From an uncultured Oscillospiraceae bacterium (GTDB lineage Bacteria > Bacillota > Clostridia > Oscillospirales > Oscillospiraceae): a stretch of DNA of 64,000 bases. The stretch spans positions 62,001 to 126,000 of the forward strand of contig CAJTSQ010000002.1 of assembly GCA_910578735.1 (NCBI GenBank), in the 5' to 3' direction. How positions within the stretch are numbered: the first letter of the stretch is position 1; each line of letters opens with the position of its first letter. The notes under the pieces are model-generated. The model made no database searches. It saw only the letters and a program-made list of their open reading frames with translations, and was not told the DNA's origin. The translations under genes were made by a program, and so were the position numbers. Below, piece after piece: positions 8,390 through 15,806 of this stretch.

Positions 8390-9045
8390 TATGATATTCC
8401 TCCCGCCCAGTCAGAAACCGTATCAGGCGTCAATCCCACAACCAGCAGGGGACATCCCCCGTGCCTCCGGGCATGGATGCGCGGCAGCAGCTTTCCCATC
8501 CAGGTAGTACTTGCCCCATACTTTTTCTTAATGTCACTGCCTAAATAGGAAAATATCTGATTCACCCCTTCGCTGCGGGTTATAATCACGCCGCAGGTGA
8601 TCACGCCGCATTCATAAAAGGTCCGAAAGGCATACAGGTCTCGGTCAAAGGTCTGGTCCTTGCTGTTCCACTCCATGTCAATCGCTACATTGCCCTTGAC
8701 ATAATCAATCTTGTGCCCGCTGATGAACTCCTTCAACGCAAATTCCCGGTAAACTTCCTTTCTCTTTTTTCCTTCCAGAAGTCTGACAACCAAATCTCCG
8801 GAAATCTCCATTTCTCTCCAATCCAGCGGCCGAAGCAGCTCACTCAGCTTTTTGGGGATATTGGATTCATTTCCACCCTTTTCCAGAATATCGTCCAGCC
8901 GGATTTCAAACCGCTCCAACGTCTGCACAAGCTCCGCAAACTCCTCCGGATAGCTCTGGGTTAAAATCTCCAGCGCACTGTTAAAATTATAAAATTCATA
9001 CTTATCAGCAATACTGCCAGGAATCAGGTTTGTCCAGTCTCCCAC
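8389..9045 (-). CDS. BglII/BstYI-family type II restriction endonuclease
   Basis: 218 residues, GTG start with GGTGGAGG about seven bases upstream. The segment running from I-D-Y-V-K-G-N-V-A-I-D to M-E-W-N-S-K-D (residues ~116-133) and then F-D-R-D-L is the core of the Endonuc-BglII family, where an Asp and the Glu before W-N coordinate magnesium; GVITCGVIITR follows as the next strand. BglII cuts AGATCT and BstYI cuts RGATCY, so a GATC-centred site is a reasonable guess only. It lies 17 bases after recX and overlaps the methyltransferase. An unmodified host would be cut, so both genes must be functional together. AT-richer than its neighbours. Confidence 0.85.
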   Translation of the reverse strand: MGDWTNLIPGSIADKYEFYNFNSALEILTQSYPEEFAELVQTLERFEIRLDDILEKGGNESNIPKKLSELLRPLDWREMEISGDLVVRLLEGKKRKEVYREFALKEFISGHKIDYVKGNVAIDMEWNSKDQTFDRDLYAFRTFYECGVITCGVIITRSEGVNQIFSYLGSDIKKKYGASTTWMGKLLPRIHARRHGGCPLLVVGLTPDTVSDWAGGIS

Positions 9046-9062
9046 TTCTGCCCTCCACCTCT

Positions 9063-9683
9063 CTAATCCCAGACCTCCATCCCGTACCGCCGCAGGGCGT
9101 CGCTAATCTCCGGCCAGGCGAAGCCCCGGCGGGCCAGGGCGTCGGAGGCCCGTTTCACATCCTTAGGGTCGTGGCTGCCCTTCAGCTTTTTCTCCAGAAA
9201 GGCGTCGATGGCGGAGGCGTTGTCCTCCTCCTCAATCTGCTCCAGGGCCTCGTCCCACAGCTCACGGGGAACCCCCCGGCGGTAGAACTCATCCCGGATC
9301 TTCCGCTTCCCGTAGCCCTTCCGGGTGTAGAGCTCCGCCACCTCACGGGCATAGGCGGCGTCGTCCAGATAGCCCAAGTCCTCCAGCCAGTCGGCAATCT
9401 CCTGGGCTTTCTCCGGCGGACAGTCCATTTTCTCCAGCAGCTTTACAAACTCCTTCCGGGAACGGGGGGTATCCGTAATCATGCGCAGGGCATGGGCGCG
9501 GAAATTTTCGTTCTCGATGGCCTGCGTGAGCCTGTCCGCCTCCTCGTCCGACAGCTCCCGGCCGGCGTAGAGGGCGAAATCCGCAATCTGATTTCTGCCC
9601 AGCCGCAAAATGGACCCGTCCTCCAGCACCGCCAGCCAGCGGCCCCGGACCCGCTTGGAGGGCTTTAATTCTTGGATTACCAT
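9063..9683 (-). CDS. recX: RecA regulatory protein RecX
   Basis: 206 residues, helical three-repeat RecX fold that modulates RecA filaments. Recognisable segments are ALRMITDTPRSRKEFVKLLE, DLGYLDDAAYAREVAELYTR and KGYGKRKIRDEFYRRGVPRE. It follows recA on the same strand, the usual arrangement; a small palindromic repeat sits between them. An N-terminal extension of about 60 residues before the first repeat is typical of clostridial RecX. Confidence 0.92.
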   Translation of the reverse strand: MVIQELKPSKRVRGRWLAVLEDGSILRLGRNQIADFALYAGRELSDEEADRLTQAIENENFRAHALRMITDTPRSRKEFVKLLEKMDCPPEKAQEIADWLEDLGYLDDAAYAREVAELYTRKGYGKRKIRDEFYRRGVPRELWDEALEQIEEEDNASAIDAFLEKKLKGSHDPKDVKRASDALARRGFAWPEISDALRRYGMEVWD

Positions 9684-9710
9684 GATTTATACTCCGGTTC
9701 TCACGATTTT

Positions 9711-9786
9711 GTAGGGACGCATCACAATGCGTCCGTTCTTCCCACTTCCATCTGTGACAGGCGGACGCTTCATGAAGCGTCCCTAC
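9711..9786. repeat. 76-bp palindromic intergenic element between recX and recA
   Basis: The element begins GTAGGGACGC and ends GCGTCCCTAC, a 10-bp terminal inverted repeat. Each arm also holds an inner palindrome: GGACGCATCACAATGCGTCC in the left arm and GGACGCTTCATGAAGCGTCC in the right. This cruciform-forming architecture resembles a miniature REP/MITE-like element. It is transcribed within the recA-recX unit, where it may form RNA hairpins. No second copy was found in this window. Confidence 0.75.
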
Positions 9787-9792
9787 GCTCAA

Positions 9793-10908
9793 TCATTCCT
9801 CGTCCGCCCCGTCTTCGAAGTCGTCCGCCGACACATCCACCGCCCGTCCAGCGGCTTTGGCCGCAGTCTGGGACTGCTTACTCATCAGCTTGAAGGAGTT
9901 GGCCCGGACCTGGGCCTCCACATCGGCGGCCACGTCGGGGTTATCCTTCAAATACTGCTTGGCGGCCTCCCGGCCCTGGCCAATGCGGGTCTCCCCCATG
10001 GAGAACCAGGAACCCGACTTCTGGATGATGTCCAGCTTGACGGCCAGGTCCACCATCTCTCCCCATTTGGAGATGCCCTCGCCATAGAGGATTTCAAACT
10101 CCGCCTCCCGGAAGGGGGGGGCGACCTTATTTTTCACGATCTTGGCCCGAGTGCGGTTGCCGATCAGCTCACCGCCCTCCTTGATGGCCTCAATCTTACG
10201 CACGTCGATGCGGACAGAGGCGTAGAATTTCAGCGCCCGGCCGCCAGTGGTGACCTCCGGATTGCCGTACATCACCCCCACCTTTTCCCGGAGCTGATTG
10301 ATGAAGATCACGATACAGTTGGTCTTGGCGATGGAGCCGGCCAGCTTGCGCAGGGCCTGGCTCATCAGTCGGGCCAGCAGACCCACATGGCTGTCCCCCA
10401 TGTCACCCTCGATCTCGGCCCGGGGGGTGAGGGCGGCCACTGAGTCCACCACCACCACGTCAATGGCTCCGGAGCGGACCAGTGCCTCGCAAATTTCCAG
10501 TCCCTGCTCGCCGGTATCGGGCTGGGAGATTAACATGGAGTCGATATCCACACCCAACGCCCGGGCATAGGAGGGATCCAGGGCGTGCTCGGCGTCGATG
10601 AAGGCCACCTCGCCCCCCCGCTTCTGGGCCTCGGCCACAATGTGGAGGGCCAGGGTGGTCTTGCCCGAGGACTCCGGGCCGTAGACCTCAATGATGCGGC
10701 CCTTGGGCACGCCGCCGATGCCCAGGGCAATGTCCAGGGATAGGGAGCCGGTGGGGATAGAGTCCACCACCACGCCGGTGTTCTCCCCCAGACGCATGAC
10801 GGTGCCCTTGCCGTAGGTCTTGTCCAGCTGGGCCAGGCAGGTCTCCAGCGCCTTCTTCTTATCCGCAGCCGGCGCGGCCGACTCGATCATGGGTTTCTTC
10901 TGTGCCAT
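9793..10908 (-). CDS. recA: Recombinase RecA
   Basis: DNA strand-exchange ATPase and SOS co-protease. Walker A is GPESSGKTT at residues 77-85; Walker B region is IDVVVVDSVAAL; the DNA-binding loops lie around EGDMGDSHVG and GNPEVTTGGRALKFYAS. The acidic C-terminus (SADDFEDGADEE) is typical. I chose the second ATG (Met-Ala-Gln-Lys-Lys) because AAGGA lies about eight bases upstream of it but almost touches the first ATG at 10914. I saw no clear Firmicute LexA box (GAAC-N4-GTTC) in the 90 bases upstream. Confidence 0.98.
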   Translation of the reverse strand: MAQKKPMIESAAPAADKKKALETCLAQLDKTYGKGTVMRLGENTGVVVDSIPTGSLSLDIALGIGGVPKGRIIEVYGPESSGKTTLALHIVAEAQKRGGEVAFIDAEHALDPSYARALGVDIDSMLISQPDTGEQGLEICEALVRSGAIDVVVVDSVAALTPRAEIEGDMGDSHVGLLARLMSQALRKLAGSIAKTNCIVIFINQLREKVGVMYGNPEVTTGGRALKFYASVRIDVRKIEAIKEGGELIGNRTRAKIVKNKVAPPFREAEFEILYGEGISKWGEMVDLAVKLDIIQKSGSWFSMGETRIGQGREAAKQYLKDNPDVAADVEAQVRANSFKLMSKQSQTAAKAAGRAVDVSADDFEDGADEE

Positions 10909-11001
10909 GTCCATCTTCCTTTCCCGCCGGCGGCTCAGGGCCCCGGCCTCTTACTGTCCCATATACTACACTTTCCTCTGTCCCATAAAACGGACTTTTT
11001 C

Positions 11002-11484
11002 CTACTCCTCCGCCCACTCCTGCCAGCTCTTCATCCAGGGGATGCCGTCCCACAGCCTGCCGGTGTGGATGAAGTACTCGATGGCGGTCATCACCGCCTC
11101 CTTGTCAGCGGTGGTGGTCTCCCGGAAGATGATGGACTGCCCGTCGGAATGCGGAATGTCGGTCTCCTCATCGGAGTCCAGATAGTCCGGGTCGTAGGTG
11201 GACCACCAGATTTGTCCCATCTCCTCCCCATAGCTCAGGTTGAAAAGGGTCCCGTCCGTCTCCAGGTCCAGGTAGTCCCCCTCCTCGTCGTCCTCCTGGT
11301 AGAGGTATATGTCCATCCATTTGCCACCGCGCAGGTTTTTCATGATCCGTTTCACATTCTCCGGGGTGATCTCATGGAAATCCCCGGGCCAGCGCACATA
11401 ATATTTCGCGGCGATGCCATCCGGAATCTCCGCTGGGACCTCAGCCACGGGAATAAACTCTCTATGCTCAATACACTCGCTCAT
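11002..11484 (-). CDS. Imm1-like putative immunity protein
   Basis: About 160 acidic residues. The C-terminal part (DKEAVMTAIEYFIHTGRLWDGIPW) resembles the end of Imm1-family immunity proteins, where an Ala-x2-Glu-Phe-hydrophobic-x-Thr-Gly-Arg segment is followed by a hydrophobic-x-Trp. GQSIIFRET and GQIWWSTYD would be the preceding strands. Imm1 proteins neutralise deaminase-type and other polymorphic toxins; no toxin gene is visible nearby. The ATG at 11484 is preceded by GGAG nine bases upstream; the gene follows prmC by 17 bases and is probably co-transcribed with it. The family call is by eye only. Confidence 0.55.
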   Translation of the reverse strand: MSECIEHREFIPVAEVPAEIPDGIAAKYYVRWPGDFHEITPENVKRIMKNLRGGKWMDIYLYQEDDEEGDYLDLETDGTLFNLSYGEEMGQIWWSTYDPDYLDSDEETDIPHSDGQSIIFRETTTADKEAVMTAIEYFIHTGRLWDGIPWMKSWQEWAEE

Positions 11485-11501
11485 TTCACATGTCTCCAAT
11501 T

Positions 11502-12365
11502 CTAGTTATTGATGGTCCCCTCCACCACCCGCAGGATGTTCTGGGTATCGGGCAGGACCTTCACGTCCTCATAGCCGTTTTTCTCCAGAATGTCCTCCAC
11601 GGCGGTGGCCTGGCCCAAGCCCACCTCAAAAATGAGGGTGCCGCCCAGCCGCAGGGCGGACTTCCACTTGGAGGCGATGGCGTGGTAGTAGTCCAGACCG
11701 TCGGCCCCGCCGTCCAGAGCCATCCGGGGCTCATAGTCCCTCACTGACACGTCCAGCCCGTCAATATCCCCTGACGGGATATAGGGCGGGTTGCACACGA
11801 TGGCGTCGAAGTCCCACAAGGTGGAGCTGGGGGCCTCCAGGGCATCCACCGACAGGCAGGTAACCCGGGCGTTCAGCTCGTTACGGCGGACATTCTGCTT
11901 GCACACCCGCAGGGCCCCCTCTGACAGCTCCCCCAGCACCACCCGGCACTCCGGGGCGTTGGCGGCGACGGCCAGCCCCACACAGCCGCTGCCGGCGCAC
12001 AGATCCAGCACCCGGGCCCCCTCCCCCGACTCTCGGGCCTTCAAAATGCCCCGCTCGGCCAGCAACTCGGTGTCCAGCCGGGGGATGAGGACGTCCCGGG
12101 ATATGTCCAGAGACAGGCCGTAGAACTCCCATTCCCCGATGATGTAGGCCACCGGTTCCCCTGCCAGGCGGCGGCGGACCAACTCCTCCACCCGCTGCTC
12201 CATGGCTCCAGAGACATAGAGGGACATATCCCGATAGAACTGCTCCCGGCTCTTGTCCGCGGCAAAACAAATGATCTCCCGGGCCTCCAGCTGTGCCGAC
12301 TCCACCCCAGCCCGCTTCAGCCGGGCCCGGGTGTCCAGAAACAGATTGTTATAGGTGGTGGCCAT
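11502..12365 (-). CDS. prmC: Release factor glutamine methyltransferase
   Basis: Methylates the GGQ glutamine of peptide release factors. N-terminal helical domain (residues 1-90), then a SAM-binding domain with VLDLCAGSGCVGLAVA (motif I, ~115) and the catalytic Asn-Pro-Pro-Tyr at about residue 191. Start chosen at the ATG at 12365 (Met-Ala-Thr-Thr-Tyr), which has GGAAGGTG upstream. It follows a DUF1385 gene, the usual clostridial pairing, but is separated from it by a ~137-bp interspersed repeat, and prfA, the normal downstream gene, is absent here. Confidence 0.94.
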   Translation of the reverse strand: MATTYNNLFLDTRARLKRAGVESAQLEAREIICFAADKSREQFYRDMSLYVSGAMEQRVEELVRRRLAGEPVAYIIGEWEFYGLSLDISRDVLIPRLDTELLAERGILKARESGEGARVLDLCAGSGCVGLAVAANAPECRVVLGELSEGALRVCKQNVRRNELNARVTCLSVDALEAPSSTLWDFDAIVCNPPYIPSGDIDGLDVSVRDYEPRMALDGGADGLDYYHAIASKWKSALRLGGTLIFEVGLGQATAVEDILEKNGYEDVKVLPDTQNILRVVEGTINN

Positions 12366-12388
12366 GAAATCACCTTCCTGATGTTTTT

Positions 12389-12525
12389 GGGGGAAATCCC
12401 CCGCCACTTCGTGGCCCTCCCCCCTTTAGCAAGGGGGTTTTTCGCGCCATATACTTTCGTTCTTTCCCAAAGGCCCCCTTGCTAAAGGGGGCTGGCACCG
12501 CCGAAGGCGGCGACTGGGGGATTCC
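12389..12525 (-). repeat. Interspersed palindromic repeat, copy A
   Basis: About 137 bp. Read on the minus strand it begins GGAATCCCCCAGTCGCCGCC and contains GCCCCCTTTAGCAAGGGGG, a unique middle, then CCCCCTTGCTAAAGGGGGGA and a GGCCACGAAGTGGC-type hairpin. The same order occurs at 55545-55682 in the opposite orientation. It has inverted CCCCCTT(N)GCAAGGGGG-like modules and no coding capacity, so it is probably a non-autonomous mobile or structural RNA element. It abuts the stop codon of the DUF1385 gene exactly. Confidence 0.85.
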
Positions 12526-13496
12526 TACCACGCATCCGTCCCCTTCTCCTCAGGCAGCACCAGCTCCAGGGCTGTAATCCCTACCTCGATCATGGAGTCG
12601 TCGGGCTCGAAGGTGGTGAAGTTTTGCAGCCACAGACCGGGGGCGGTAAAAACACGGGTAACCGGCCCGTCATGCCGCCCGGCCCAGCGGTTGAACTCAT
12701 AGCTGATACCCACAATCAGGGGCAGCATGGCCAGATGAGCCAGAAACCGCAGAAACGGGTTATACACCGGCCATATCGAAAAAACTACTGTAGATACAAG
12801 AATCGACACGGCGATGACCATAAACAAAAAGCTGGTGCCGCACCGGGGGTGGTGCCGGGGCTGGACGCGCACATTTTCCACCGTCAGAGGCAGGCCGGCC
12901 TCGTAACAGAAAATGGTCTTGTGCTCCGCCCCGTGATAGGAGAAGACCCGTTTCATCTCTCCCATCCGGGAACAGGCCGCTAAGTAGGCGACAAAGATCA
13001 GAATTTTCAACGCGCTCTCCGCCAGGTTCCTGGCCAGCATGGAGTCGGTCATAACAGTGATTCCCGTGCCCAGCAGAGTGGGCAGGAAGAAGAACAGACC
13101 GATGGACATGCCCAGGCCCAGCACCACGGCCAGGGTGGTGATCAGGGCGGTAAATTTCTCACTGCCCAGCTTCCGGTTGAGCCAGGCCTCTAATTTAGAG
13201 GGCTCCTCATCTTCCTCCCCCTCCTCGGGGAAGAACTCGGCCGAATACATGAGGGCGGTTACTCCGCTGTACATGGAGTCCGCGAAGTTGACTACCCCAC
13301 GGACCAGGGGCCAGCCCAAAACAGGGTGCTTGTCCTTGATAAACTTCAGTTCCTTCTCCTGAATTTCCAGCTCGCCGTCCGGCTTGCGGACCACCACCGC
13401 CTGCTTTTTGGGGCCGCGCATCATAATGCCCTCAATGAGGGCCTGTCCGCCGCACATGGTTTTAAATTTGGAACACTGCTGATTTTGCTTGGACAT
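12525..13496 (-). CDS. DUF1385 family membrane protein
   Basis: 323 residues. N-terminal signature CGGQALIEGIMMRGPK (residues ~15-30) is diagnostic of DUF1385. Membrane helices are visible around residues 108-135, 160-175 and 205-250. The H-G-A-E-H-K motif (SYHGAEHKTIFCYE) and the PRHHPRCGTSFL motif suggest metal binding. Function is unknown; in Firmicutes it sits between rpmE and prmC-prfA, and the prmC linkage is kept here. AAAGGAG RBS precedes the ATG. Confidence 0.92.
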   Translation of the reverse strand: MSKQNQQCSKFKTMCGGQALIEGIMMRGPKKQAVVVRKPDGELEIQEKELKFIKDKHPVLGWPLVRGVVNFADSMYSGVTALMYSAEFFPEEGEEDEEPSKLEAWLNRKLGSEKFTALITTLAVVLGLGMSIGLFFFLPTLLGTGITVMTDSMLARNLAESALKILIFVAYLAACSRMGEMKRVFSYHGAEHKTIFCYEAGLPLTVENVRVQPRHHPRCGTSFLFMVIAVSILVSTVVFSIWPVYNPFLRFLAHLAMLPLIVGISYEFNRWAGRHDGPVTRVFTAPGLWLQNFTTFEPDDSMIEVGITALELVLPEEKGTDAW

Positions 13497-13632
13497 TTAG
13501 GTTCTCCTTTTGCATTCTGTACCTGATTGATTCTGTGGGGCCCGACGACCTCGGCGGGCCATGCTTTCCATTTCCTCTATGATGACCCGCCCAGGTGGTT
13601 GGGTCTCACAGGTTATTGTATCAGACCCAGCC

Positions 13633-15060
13633 CTAATTTTCAATGGGCAGGCGGATGGTAACCTGAAAGCCCCCATTTTCGGCGTTGTCCACGCCCAGAC
13701 TGCCCTCGTGACGGGTGACGATCTCCTCACACACCGCCAGGCCAATGCCGGAGCCTCGGGCCTTGGAGCTGCCCTTGTAAAATTTGTTCTTCAGGAAGGG
13801 GAGCTCCTCCGCCGGCACGCCGGGGCCATAGTCCCGGATGCGAATCACCGCCACATCCCCCTCCCGGAACAGGGAGACGTCAATCCGCTTACCGGCACCC
13901 CCGTGTTTGGCCGCATTGTCCAGCAGGTTGCAGAACACCTGGCGCAGCCGCTCCGGGTCGCCGGAGATGGGCAGCATCTCCTCCGGCCCGTCGGTATACT
14001 CTAAGGTGATCCCCTCCTTGCGGAAGAACTCGGTGTAGGTGTACACAGCGTCCTCCAGCTCCGCCTTCAGGTCCAGGGGCTCCACAGCCAGGGTAAACCG
14101 GCCGTCCTCGATGCGGGAGAACTCCAGCAGCTCCTCCACCATGTTGCCCAGCCGCTTGGATTCAGACACAATAATACCCATACCCTTGCGGATGTCGTCG
14201 GCAGAGCGGCACTCCCCGTTCTGGATGGTCTCGGCCCAGCCGGTGATGGCAGTAAGGGGGGTGCGCAGCTCGTGGGAGACGGAGGAGATAAATTCGCTCT
14301 GGGTCTTCTCAGCCTGACGTATTTTCAGGGACATATCGTTGATGGCGTCGGTGAGCTCGCCGATCTCGTCGTCGTATTTCTTCTCGATCTGCACACCATA
14401 GCTGCCGTCGGCAATGACCCGGGCGATCTCTGTGATGCTGGCCAGGGGCTCTACAATGGAGCGGACGAAGTACAGGTTGGAAAAGTAGACCATGGCAAAA
14501 ATGCCCAGCGCGATGGCGGCGATAATGGTCATGGCAAAGGTAAACTGCCGGTCGATGTCAGACAGGGAGGTGACATAGCGGATAACCCCCACTACCTCCC
14601 CCTGGTAGATCACCGGGCTGGAGGCGGCCAGGATGCGCTCCCCGGTGTCCGGGTCCCGCCCCCGCCAGCTGTCGGACGTGCGTTCGTTCAGGGCTCTTTG
14701 AATATCCGGGGTACTGGGGGTGCTGCCGGCGGTCAGGTCGTTGCCCGACAGGAGCACCGCCCCGGTGGTATCTAAAAATTGCAGCTCCAGCCGGCTCTTG
14801 TCCTCGTAGCTGTTCACCGTCTGCTGGGCGGCAGCCCGGTAGTCGGAGCGGGTATACATCCGAAAGCCGTTGGCGGAGGAGGTGGCCTTGCGCTCCAGGT
14901 CGTCCGCCGTGCCGTCGTAGTAGTAGCTCCAGAGCATGGCGGCAAAGGCGCCCACCGCCAGCACCAGAATCAGCAGCACAATGGCCACGCTGTTCATCAG
15001 CCACCGGCGGCGAATGCCCCGAATTTTTACCTGGTCCTGCACCTTTGCGGTTTTGGCCAC
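13633..15060 (-). CDS. Sensor histidine kinase
   Basis: 475 residues, GTG start with AGGTGA upstream. Order: membrane helix 1 (residues ~20-45), extracytoplasmic Cache-like sensor (~50-170, including GRDPDTGERILAASSPVIY), helix 2 (~175-198), HAMP linker (~200-250), HisKA with H-box SHELRTPLTAI (phosphoacceptor His about residue 263), and HATPase_c with N-box NLLDNAAKHGG (~380) and G-box GSGIGLAV. It lacks the PAS domain of Bacillus WalK. It follows its response regulator by 38 bases. A role in envelope or peptidoglycan sensing is inferred from the regulator's WalR-like DNA-binding helix and the lipoprotein encoded upstream. Confidence 0.92.
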   Translation of the reverse strand: MAKTAKVQDQVKIRGIRRRWLMNSVAIVLLILVLAVGAFAAMLWSYYYDGTADDLERKATSSANGFRMYTRSDYRAAAQQTVNSYEDKSRLELQFLDTTGAVLLSGNDLTAGSTPSTPDIQRALNERTSDSWRGRDPDTGERILAASSPVIYQGEVVGVIRYVTSLSDIDRQFTFAMTIIAAIALGIFAMVYFSNLYFVRSIVEPLASITEIARVIADGSYGVQIEKKYDDEIGELTDAINDMSLKIRQAEKTQSEFISSVSHELRTPLTAITGWAETIQNGECRSADDIRKGMGIIVSESKRLGNMVEELLEFSRIEDGRFTLAVEPLDLKAELEDAVYTYTEFFRKEGITLEYTDGPEEMLPISGDPERLRQVFCNLLDNAAKHGGAGKRIDVSLFREGDVAVIRIRDYGPGVPAEELPFLKNKFYKGSSKARGSGIGLAVCEEIVTRHEGSLGVDNAENGGFQVTIRLPIEN

Positions 15061-15098
15061 TGTGCTTCACCTGCCCTTCCGAATTTTCTGTAGGGGCA

Positions 15099-15788
15099 CT
15101 AGCTCCCCCACTTATACCCGTAGCCCCACACAGTGTTGACAAAGGTGGGCTTCTGGGCGTTGTCCTCGATTTTAATGCGCAGGCGGCGGATATTCACATC
15201 CACGATTTTCAGCTCGCCGAAGTAGTCCTTGCCCCAGACGGTATCCAAAATCTCCTCCCGGGACAGGGCCTTGCCGGGGTTCTCCATAAACAGCTTGATA
15301 ATGGAGTACTCCACCTGGGTGAGCTTCACCCGCTGGCCGTTCTTTTCCAGGGTACGGTTGCGGGTGTTGAGCAGAAAGGGCGGGTCACTGATCTCATCGG
15401 GAGAGACCGACACCTCGTCCCCGCCGGTGCGGCGGAACAGGGCGTCCACCCGGGCGGTGAGTTCCGCCGGGGAGAAGGGCTTGGTGACATAGTCGTCCGC
15501 TCCGGTCATCAGCCCGGTGACCTTGTCCATCTCCTGGGTACGGGCGGTGAGCATAATAATGCCGATCTTATTGTCCATAGCCCGCAGGCGGCGGCAGACC
15601 TCAAAGCCGTCGATGCTGGGCAGCATAATATCCAGCAGGGCCACCTTGATGTCCGGGTTCTCCTTTACTGCAGTCAGAGCCTCCTCGCCGGTCCCCGCCT
15701 CCACGGTCTGATAGCCCGCCCGCTTCAGGTTGATGACCACAAAGCTGCGGATATTCTCCTCGTCCTCTAGAACCAGAACTTTGCGCAT
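15099..15788 (-). CDS. OmpR/PhoB-family response regulator, WalR/PhoP-like
   Basis: 229 residues. Receiver domain with acidic pocket Glu-Asp-Glu-Glu (9-12), phosphorylatable Asp about residue 52 (LLDIMLP) and conserved Lys in DDYVTKPFSP. The C-terminal winged helix carries the recognition helix VDVNIRRLRIKIEDN, close to the VDVTVRRLREKIEDN of Bacillus WalR. Candidate WalR-type boxes (TGTWAH-N5-TGTWAH) are found elsewhere in this window in front of envelope genes. It is encoded between a lipoprotein and its kinase. Whether it is the WalR or the PhoP orthologue cannot be settled without a tree. Confidence 0.92.
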   Translation of the reverse strand: MRKVLVLEDEENIRSFVVINLKRAGYQTVEAGTGEEALTAVKENPDIKVALLDIMLPSIDGFEVCRRLRAMDNKIGIIMLTARTQEMDKVTGLMTGADDYVTKPFSPAELTARVDALFRRTGGDEVSVSPDEISDPPFLLNTRNRTLEKNGQRVKLTQVEYSIIKLFMENPGKALSREEILDTVWGKDYFGELKIVDVNIRRLRIKIEDNAQKPTFVNTVWGYGYKWGS

Positions 15789-15806
15789 GGGAATATACCT
15801 CCCTTT

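Noticed and set aside
7742..9045. Assigning the recognition sequence AGATCT to the restriction system
   Set aside because: AGATCT occurs several times in this window (for example near 146, 5709, 25954, 60552), but occurrence neither supports nor excludes a site that may be methylated.
10915..11001. LexA/SOS box upstream of recA
   Set aside because: No GAAC-N4-GTTC-like sequence found in this gap.
12421..12500. Possible terminator or CRISPR-like repeats in copy A
   Set aside because: Hairpin modules belong to a dispersed element found again at 55545; there are no spacers or regular repeats.
13497..13632. Terminator for the histidine kinase operon
   Set aside because: GGTTGGGTCT/AGACCCAGCC pairs across a 16-base loop but no T-tract follows on the minus strand.
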